Shown: one piece after another, positions 55,783-64,000 of the stretch
How the letters are laid out: the number at the start of each line of letters is the position of its first letter
How positions within the stretch are numbered: position 1 is the stretch's first letter
Assembly (NCBI GenBank): GCA_932294295.1
Contig: OW028574.1
Location: 10,736,215-10,800,214 of the forward strand
Length of the DNA stretch: 64,000 nucleotides
Direction: 5' to 3'
Source: Alitta virens
Taxonomy: Eukaryota > Annelida > Polychaeta > Phyllodocida > Nereididae
Translations under genes and position numbers: made by a program
The notes under the pieces: generated by a model
What the model was told of the DNA's origin: nothing
What the model saw: the letters and a program-made list of their open reading frames with translations, nothing else
The model's database searches: none

Positions 55783-56256
55783 ATGTCATTCAACCATCAG
55801 ACTACGCGAACTTATCAAATGTCATCAGGCAGAGGGGGGCCAGCTACCACAAGGACAATTGTGACACACACGGTCAGCAGCCCCGAGGGCAACAAGACTT
55901 ATACGGACAATTACTACAGCGGGGACCACCCCCCTGCAAACCCCAACATGGACTACGGAGGCTTCTCCTCTGGCTTCAGCAACATGAAGATCAGTTCAGG
56001 AGGAGGAGGAGATCATGGAATGCTAAGTAATCAACGCCATAGACCCGTTGAATCGAGGTACAATAAAGGTTGGGGACAGAGAAAACAGAAACCGGCAGGG
56101 CCTCCCAAGCAGCTCTCCGGAAAGACCTTTCAGGAGATTCGGGCCCAGTGCAAGAAGGAGGGCCGTCTTTTCGAAGACCCAGACTTTCCCGCCGTCGACT
56201 CCTCTATTTTCTACAGCAGAGCTCCTCCCCGCCCCTTTGTCTGGAAACGTCCCACT
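55783..56256 (+). CDS. CAPN: Second calpain, first coding exon only (3' partial)
   Basis: 158 residues ending at a GT donor (CCCACT then GTGAGT, phase 0). Residues 1-105 are Gly/Ser/Asn-rich and low in complexity (GGFSSGFSNMKISSGGGG). They are followed by the conserved calpain entry segment FQEIRAQCKKEGRLFEDPDF, then FYSRAPPRPFVWKRPT. The matching part of the minus-strand neighbour reads FQALHRQCRDHGQLYEDPDF and ends KIKWMRPA at the same exon border, so the two are paralogues. A long Gly-rich N-terminus is typical of several invertebrate calpains. The catalytic Cys exon was not found up to 64000, so this gene's activity cannot be judged here. Confidence 0.88.
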
Positions 56257-57519
56257 GTGAGTAGAATCACATACATGTAATTATGAAATCAATATTTGTA
56301 ATTAGGCCTACAATATCTTGAAGTCGGATTAAAGGGAAGCTGAGTAGGTAACATTTTATATTTTATAGACTTTTGTGTTATGTACTGCAGCCTAGGCCTA
56401 TTGATAATTAAAGGGTACAGGACTTCCTTGATAGATATATATATGTAATTGAGTGACTGAATTTGAGTAAATATATCTATAGGCCTATATAATATAATTA
56501 TACACACATATGATACAGTTAACCCCGTTCAAATATATGAGAATTTGGTAATTATAGAATGTCTATAAGAATAGAATGAATAGCTTTATTCCGCCATGAC
56601 ATCATATTATTAAGGCCTAGATTTAAGGCATGGTTAAGGAAAACTAAAGGTCATAGGTCAAGGTTAAGGTCCAAGTTGGGCCTTTAAATATACGCATGGT
56701 CTTGATCTAGGTCCTCGCAAGTTGCAGGCCCTGCACTTGCAGTGCACTATGACACCAACCCCAGCTCGGTTATTAGCTCCAGATTGATGAGATTACAAGA
56801 GATTAATTATCATTGATTTGGTTTGCTTTGTCAGTTTGTAGATAACAAATAGTTGTTGAAGACAAACAGACAGATTAATCAACACGTCATTCATTGATTT
56901 GAAGGTGTGTGTATACATGAGTGTCATACGGATTTTATTTTTTAAGCATGGTGGAAAATAAGATTACTTTTTTGTTGTGTAGTTATCAGGGACTAAAATA
57001 ACTGATCACAATAATAGTACAAAGATGTATGATGTAGCCTGGACCCTCCTAATTAATTAGGTCACAGAGAAATGAAAGAAAATATCAATGATAAATATAT
57101 ATATATCTACATGTATTATAAAAGACGTCGAAATATGATAGATTATATTAGATATATTTACAAGAGAGGGGAACAACTTGAGAGGAAATTAAAAAAATAA
57201 CCTTTATTTTTTTATAAGAAAGAAGAGAGCAAAGAAAAATGCATCAGAATTCTAGAAACCAAGAAAGCATTATTTCATATATGCCTGGCATTCTTGTGGG
57301 TATGGAGGGGGTCGCTTTGCCCTTATTTAGTGCCCCAGCGAGGGTCATCATGAAAATTCATGTCTAAGACAGAGGCAGTGGACACGAATTTTTGTTTGGA
57401 TCAAATAATATGCAACTGATTTGCATTCACCCTCATGCATAGCCCTGTCATATCTGGAAATAACTCCCTCAATAAGCATTACAAGACAAAGTGAAAAAGG
57501 TTTTTGTTGAATTGGTTCC

Positions 57520-57680
57520 ACATGGCCAAATGGTAAAGAATCTGACTATTAGTAGGCCTATCCTGAGTCCCGAGTTCGATACCCCAGCACAGGCATTGAC
57601 TCATGAGCTAAGCACATTGGTTTGACAAGTCGTATCATCTCATCATTACATCTGCCAGAAATGTATATAGAATTTCCCAG
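57520..57680 (+). mobile_element. SINE-like tRNA-derived copy
   Basis: ATGGCCAAATGGTAAAGAAT resembles an A box and CGAGTTCGATACCCC a B box. A body with CTCATCATTACATCTGCC follows, also found near 59850 on the other strand. Confidence 0.55.
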
Positions 57681-57698
57681 ATAGATAATACATCGTAT

Positions 57699-57772
57699 TG
57701 ACGTCGGCCCTGTGTGGGCAACGTCGGGCCAATTAACACTGGGCCAACATTGGGCCGACGTAGCATGTATGC
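57699..57772. repeat. GC-rich inverted/tandem micro-repeat
   Basis: TGACGTCGGCCC at the left and GGGCCGACGT at the right are inverted. Between them AACGTCGGGCCAA and CTGGGCCAACATTGGGCC repeat the same core. It stands out in AT-rich surroundings. Confidence 0.7.
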
Positions 57773-59819
57773 TTCTCATATCAGAAGAATCATTACAAGC
57801 ACAAGATAGAAATTAGGCAATAAACAATGAAAAAAGAAAAAAAAAAGTAGGAAAGAAAAAAAACCCCAAATGAAACAATCAACAAATGATCAAACAAAGA
57901 TCCCCCAAAGTGTATAGCAATTGCAATTTGCAAGATAGTTAAAAGCTCCCCTGGGTTGAAGCCACAGGTGCAGATAGACCAATAGACCTTGGCTCTGGTT
58001 GTATAAGTAAAATCCAGGGCGGATGCTTTGCAAACCCTGACCTCCTTCAAGATGGACAGTCGAGATGGGATCCAGATGGGATCCATGTGCTAAAGGCTAA
58101 AGCTTCTTGGATCCTTGGATCTTCAAACCCCCCCCCCCCCCCCCTTGAAGTTCCGTAAAGTGCTCCTTATCGCCATTTCTACCATTTCTGCCCTAGTTCT
58201 ACGTCCATGGAAATTAGAGAATTCCCAATTGGATTTTACAAATATCTTTTGAGAAAGTGTCATACAAATTGTGTAGTAGCATAATTGTATATGTATAATA
58301 AGTATATTCTTAATATCAACAGTCATTTAGGAAAATTAATTACTATGAAGATTTTAAGAGTTTAATATAGCTTTTGCAGTTATATTTGAAAGCACAAAAT
58401 ACACCCTGTTCAGGAGTATAATTTGCAGCATTGAACTCACAATAATTTGAGAGATAGGCCTATTTTATTACGGGATTACGCAGTACACATTTCCCATTGT
58501 TTAACATGGGCCTACAATAAACGGAACGGTTAATATTAGTGCTTGGATCCTGTTGACCCAGTGGAGGATGCTAAATAATTGTACAGCTGTTTGTCAAATG
58601 ATAACTTGATTAAATTGTCTGTCAGTGCATGGAAAGTGATCCTTGGGGCATTGTTATTCAATTACAAATGATGGAATTTTTTTTTTGAATTTTTTTGTTG
58701 GTGAATTTGACATCAGAGTTTGTTGTTTATGCAGCAAGTTAAAAATCAATTTATTTTCGTTATGATTGATAAACCGTTGAAAATGGGTGGAATATAATAT
58801 TTATAATTGCGCAGATATCTACACAGACCTGTAACAGGTCGGTAATTGTTACAATATATCCTGGAAAATGATTCTATTTTAGAAGATTTAGTCCATGTTG
58901 CTATTTGTAGGTAAATACAACACTTCCTGTTACAGATTATATTAAATCCTAATGTTAAGAATGATTCATTAATAAATTCACCTCTTAATTAAGGCTTAAA
59001 ATGCAGAACTTTTCGGTAATGATCAGAATAGAATAGAATAGAATAATTAGCAGGTTCATGTCGAACGTTACAAATGTAGAATGACAATGGTATTGACCAA
59101 ATAAAGCGATTAATGGATATGGGTCCAATTATTGGATGATTTAAAATTAATATAGACAAGATAGACCGGTTAGAGATACAAATACCGACACAGAAAGATG
59201 TATGGCAATGGAATTCACTTTTACGAAATCCATTTCAATGATTACTTTGAATGTTTTTTTGTTTTTTTTGCTTTTGAAAGTGCAGGTTAACCAAGTAGGC
59301 AATAGGATTTAAAATTGCAATTAAATGGAGTTTTTAAAACCTGAATTGCATCAGAATCGTTGACAAACTGTAAAATATGACCACATTACGAGTACCTTTC
59401 AATTAATTTCTATGGCAGGCATCAAAATGAGTATGAAACGTCCAGAATGGCTGTATTAAGAATTAGTTTTTTTCAATATTTTGATGAAAAAGAAAAACAA
59501 AACCCTGGATACCAGATGTTTTCTCTTTGAAATTATGAAGTAGCGAAAAGCTCTGAATTAATGTGCATGTATAACATGTATATATAACTTAATCATGTTG
59601 AATTGTTGATATGTTTCATTCATCATGTTTAATGTTAGGGATTGAGGTAAATCCCTTTACAAACATTCCTTCGGGATTTATGCAGGTATATTACTTTTAT
59701 GGCTTTAATTATACACAACTGATCATGCAATGAATCATGGAGTCACTGGAGACTCCATGAATGAATGGATGCTCTGAAAAAAGATATGGGTTTTTTTGCT
59801 GTGGTAATGTCTCAATGCA

Positions 59820-59960
59820 CAGGGTCTAAAGCTTAGCCTTAGTCAGAGGCAGATGTAATGATGGGATGATAAAACTTGGGAGTCCCCCACTATATTTACC
59901 CCATGGGTGGGGTCTTTTACTTGCCTCAGCATAGACACCAAGTACAAAGAATCTCAAGTT
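59820..59960 (-). mobile_element. SINE-like copy, reverse orientation
   Basis: The reverse strand reads TTGGTGTCTATGCTGAGGCA, AGTAAAAGACCCCACCCATG, GGGTAA, then CATCATTACATCTGCC. The same body occurs in the other SINE-like copies. Confidence 0.6.
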
Positions 59961-62717
59961 TAGAATGTCGTATACATATCACTAACAGGCGAAGACTGCT
60001 GACCGACTGACTGACTGACCAATCGACCAAACTGACCGATAAAGTGGCTTGACAAACTTGCCGATTTCTGATAATCCTACCCTGTAGATATATAGGTCAA
60101 ATTTATATTGCTTGGTTGGTTGTCTTTTCACTGACAGATTCTGCCTCATATCTTCATCTCCTAATTTAATTCAGCAGTCTCTGCTATTCCTTTGCCAGAC
60201 ATTGATCAAACAGCTTTTTTCTCCCTCAGACACCAAGTCTTCCCTAGATGTGGGACAGTTTTAGCTGTTCTCTCCAGCTCAATAGATGCGCAATTGCATT
60301 TGGGCTACCAATAATGATAATATTTACAGTTTAATTATTATAGATTCTTGATCAGTTCCTTTTTAGCTGGTGGTCTGACCCTACCTATCTATCCTGCAGT
60401 CTTTAACTGAAGAATTTCCTGCCATAATAAAGCAGCTTTTAATAGCAATAATATGCTTTGAATTATTATATTCTTAATTTCCTTCTTAGCCAGTGGTCTA
60501 GCCCTGCCAACCAGCCTTTTAAAACTGAAGATAGCCCAGCCATATATTTCTTGCCACAGAGTCCAGCCATAGAGTCTGGTGACTTGATGCAACCCACACG
60601 TTACAGAACGCCAGTCTGTCTGCCAGTCTGTCTAGTGGGAGTGCACTCAAAGACTGTTGCATACATTGAACAGTGTTGGAAGTAATCAATGAAGGAAGCG
60701 CTGCTACGGACTACATGAACCTTGTGGTATTCCCCCAACATGCTTATGAATATACTATACCAGTGCAGTCTGGAAAGCATGTTCTTGGCAGGTTGATTTG
60801 TGTGATAAGTGGACACAATTTCACTAGTTCGGTGGAACTTGGGTGTTACTGGTCCTGCCATGGATGGCTGCCTGGAGTTCAAACCTAAGACTGACAGGAA
60901 TGACTGATAAACATCATCCTCTTAGATGGAGCAATTCCACTGCCTCGGCATAGACACTATGGAAATGCTGAATTGTTATCCCGAAGGTCATATTGTCACC
61001 TGTTGCATTTTAGGTTAGGAATTGCTGTCTAAACCAGGAATCGTACCCACAACCCTATACATTGCTATAAAGGCCACAAAGCAATCAACAATCAGTAACC
61101 ACTTTAATAACTGGACTAGTCACTGCTCATGTAGATGGTCAAAACTGGCCATTTCATTCGTGTGACAGTATTCATGGTCTTGGACATGGGCAGTCATAAC
61201 CACAGTTCAGATAAAGCATTGATAAGATCAATAGCATTGGTGGCTGACTGAGGCAGTGCAGTGTGTTGCTGTGGACAGCTTTTTGCTGCTGAAGCTGGTG
61301 TCCCTCACCGTGACCTTGACCTTGTTCTGTGGCCATCAATGCAGTATCAATGGAGCCATGGCTCTAGCTGCTCAAGCTCTATTTAGACAGGGGTGTTGCA
61401 ATCCGCTCTACTTGCAGGACAGTGTTGCAATAGATCTAGAGCTATATATGGCCACAGTGGAAATCCACTTGTCTCTATCCCAGTGTATTTTGCTATTGTT
61501 GAGATGATGTTGTGCAAAAATATACAGCAGATTATATTGTTGAGCACTGGTTGTAATATGAAGTAAATAGACCAGTGTAGATATAACAGAACTTTGTGTT
61601 TTAGGAAGGAAGCTTCACTTGCAATAGATTAGTCGATGCATGCCATGATGCCATTTTGATGTGCCCAATGAAATATCAAATATATCTTATGTATTGTATC
61701 TATTATATTGTAGGTCTATATCTTGATATCGTTTATGATAACTGGTCATTGATTACATTGCTTATCTGCCTGATTACATCCAATAATAGTAAGAATATTT
61801 GGTTTGACTGATGGTCTAATTTATTTTCAGTTAATAGTATATCATTTAAATGACTGATATTCAGCTACTGGCTTGCTTCTACATTTGTTCTGTGGCTATA
61901 TATGGAGGCCTATAAAGCTGTCACTAGATCATGCTGTGTGTGGCTCAGGTGTGTGGCCGAACTGCAGAAGCAATGCTAAATTTGGATCTCGGCCTTGAGG
62001 GGTTTTTGCTAGGCCTATATTTAACACTGCAATAATATAATGACAAAAACACACGTTTAAGGTGTAGAAAACCAAACCTGTACACATCATAATATTTGTG
62101 TTGTGTGTGAACAGTATATGTGTGTGTGTGGATTGATAATTTATTATTAATCTGCACAGTGTCAATACCAGTCGACAGCTGTGACTCTGCAGTAAATACT
62201 GTAAATCCTATGGAATTGATATTGACATTGTGAAAAACACCATGTCAACTGTATATAACGTTAATTGGACAAAATAGTAGCATTGGTTTAGAGTAATAAT
62301 ATTAGAGTGGCAGTAAGTGGATGTATAGAATATTGGGATGAAAATATTGAATTTTGAATGTGCATAATTATTAGTTTAATGTGACCTGAATGGTAAACAA
62401 CTTGATTGATGTGACGCGTTTATATTTTATTAAAAACATACGCCGCGCCACCTTGTGTCAAATCGACGTAATTGCAGCACTGGAAGGACCTCTATTGTTG
62501 AAACAATTTTTCATCGATCTTTATATATTGCCCTTTGGTATAAGAATAGGACATGGTAGTATTGAACGCCGTGCGCTGGGATTAGGTTTATGACATTCTG
62601 GTATTTTGCCTTGATCAGCTCACCATGCTTAGTAGCAAGTCGAATACAGGCCTATTCTTAGTTTGCTAGTTACAAGAAAAAAAATCAGGCATATTCATAT
62701 TTGGGCTTCAGATTGCT

Positions 62718-62830
62718 CCTGGGTGGCTCAGCAGCTCAGTGGGTAAGGTGTTGAGTTGCTCTTCCAAAGGTATCAGCTTCGATTCCAATGTATCCTGGAA
62801 AATAGTTATATCTTAGAAGATTTCGTCCAA
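62718..62830 (+). mobile_element. SINE-like tRNA-derived copy with a tail shared with 58855-58900
   Basis: GGTGGCTCAGCAGCTCAGTG (A-box-like) and GCTTCGATTCC (B-box-like), then TATCCTGGAAAAT and TTAGAAGATTT. The last two motifs also occur together near 58857-58893. Confidence 0.5.
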
Positions 62831-64000
62831 ATAAAAATATGTTGGTTGAGAGTTGCATGAGTTTAATCTCTTCCATGGGTATTGATTTACTGAGTACAGT
62901 TGAAGCCCACAATTGAGAACACCCAATATTACGACCATCTCCATATTAAGACCACTAAACTTGGCTATATTTTCCCCCCTGTGTTCAGAGTCAATGGTAA
63001 GGCAATTGAAGGATTCCACGCTTTGAGTTCATGTGTAATATTACCACGGATCCCACACACTGAAAGTCTGTGTCACTCGAACAATGTTGATGGATTGATT
63101 GATTGAATTTGCATAAATCTTATGATAACTCGACACAATGTATATATACATTGTAATTTTGCTTAAATCATCTTTGGCCTGCAATATAACATCTGTTGGC
63201 GGGCAAGCTGATCAGTAATTTTGAGAACACAGACATGTTAATTTTTAAAAATAACTCGGATGTGGAGTATTGTAGACATCACAGCAAAACATGGCAGCGG
63301 ACTTTGACAAAAATGACCATATTGATCAGGCAGTTACTCATCAGTGTTATCAGTTTCCATGGCAACAGTCTTGGTCCTTTTTCCTCTTATTGTGGATTCT
63401 GTCCAACTTCAGCAGAAAGCGCATTAAGTGCAGCTGTAGACATGTAGTGAGCTGAAAACTGCATGTTCTAACCACATAAATTAAAGGGTTCTGCAGTTGC
63501 TTGGGTTTTTGCTGTCAGAGGCAAGTCCCTACTCCATAATTTTACTAAAAAAATCTTTTTTGTGTGTATGTGTTCTTAAAATGTTTGCATTTGTGTGAAA
63601 ATTCTTGTGTCCGTGATTTAGTGACCATAAAAGATACCGTTTGCTGGGAGTCTGGGTTTTTAATTTATCATAGGCTTCGAATAGACGCCTGAGTTTGGTG
63701 CCTGGAAGAGTTGGTTTCATAGATGTTATATTATTTCAAACCTGAATTGCTTAAAATCCTTTGTAGTGAGCAGATCTATGAATTCAAGGCTAGAAAACTG
63801 CAGGTCTCATCAATTCTTGCCTCCATGAAAGCACCCCAGCTGTGTGTACTTGTAAGATTCAGGAATGTGGTGATTAACATGGACGACATTAGATCTTTAA
63901 GTATGGGGAATTTTATGTGGATTTATTGACCAATATCCAAGATAAGCCACCTATGCTGATAGTATGGGGCCATGTATTGTACTTAAGGAGGTCCATAAAG

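Larger units (their letters stand above)
56257..64000 (+). other. Probable first intron of the second calpain
   Basis: No further calpain exon (for example one carrying the GDCW motif) was recognised, so the intron is at least 7.7 kb. It contains SINE-like copies near 57520-57680, 59820-59960 (minus) and 62718-62830, a GC-rich inverted micro-repeat at 57699-57772, a poly-C run near 58127-58144 and locally duplicated sequence around 60360-60540. Open frames here look random. Confidence 0.6.

Noticed and set aside
55562..55789. Minus-strand 75-codon Arg/Ser-rich frame between the calpains
   Set aside because: Falls in the shared 5' region and overlaps the plus-strand start; composition follows local GC content.
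61256..61507. Plus-strand 83-codon frame with a hydrophobic start
   Set aside because: No homology, no splice context and not calpain-like; it lies in the presumed long first intron.

Overview
This window is AT-rich animal nuclear DNA. It shows long introns with GT-AG borders, many dispersed short transposable elements, tRNA-derived SINE-like copies, microsatellites and five conserved metazoan genes. The protein sequences and the repeat style suggest a marine-type invertebrate bilaterian; I cannot name the species from sequence alone. Every gene model was built by translating exons by eye, checking splice sites and reading-frame phase, and matching conserved family motifs.

Layout. (1) 1-22132, plus strand: the 3' two thirds of a SLC6 sodium/chloride-dependent transporter of the GABA/taurine/creatine group (nine exons, 8775-22132). 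Its 5' exons lie upstream of the window, and 1-8774 is repeat-rich non-coding DNA. (2) 25105-38518, minus strand: a complete ERO1 endoplasmic reticulum thiol oxidase in 17 coding exons, 467 residues. (3) 39133-42595, plus strand: a complete NDUFAF7 mitochondrial complex I assembly methyltransferase in 10 coding exons, 414 residues. ERO1 and NDUFAF7 are head to head, with 614 bp between start codons. (4) 43706-55399, minus strand: a nearly complete classical-architecture calpain in 15 recognised coding exons. Its catalytic Cys, oxyanion Gln and following Trp are replaced, while His and Asn remain. (5) 55783-56256 onward, plus strand: the first coding exon of a second calpain, head to head with the first, 383 bp between start codons. 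The rest lies beyond a first intron that runs past the window end.

The main biological point is the divergent calpain pair. One member is predicted to be a pseudoprotease with degenerate EF-hand loops, next to a paralogue whose first exon looks ordinary. This could be a catalytic/regulatory pair sharing one promoter region; that is inference.

The second theme is mobile DNA. There is a 250-300 bp hAT-like MITE family with four copies, three having perfect 8-bp target duplications and all three sitting 30-40 bp from a splice site. Others are a Harbinger-like foldback with TTA duplication, a MITE with a 9-bp duplication inside an ERO1 intron, a non-LTR retrotransposon 3' remnant, several SINE-like copies, a 1.2-kb element holding a 382-bp tandem duplication, and recurrent short hairpins built on ATGGAGTC/GACTCCAT.
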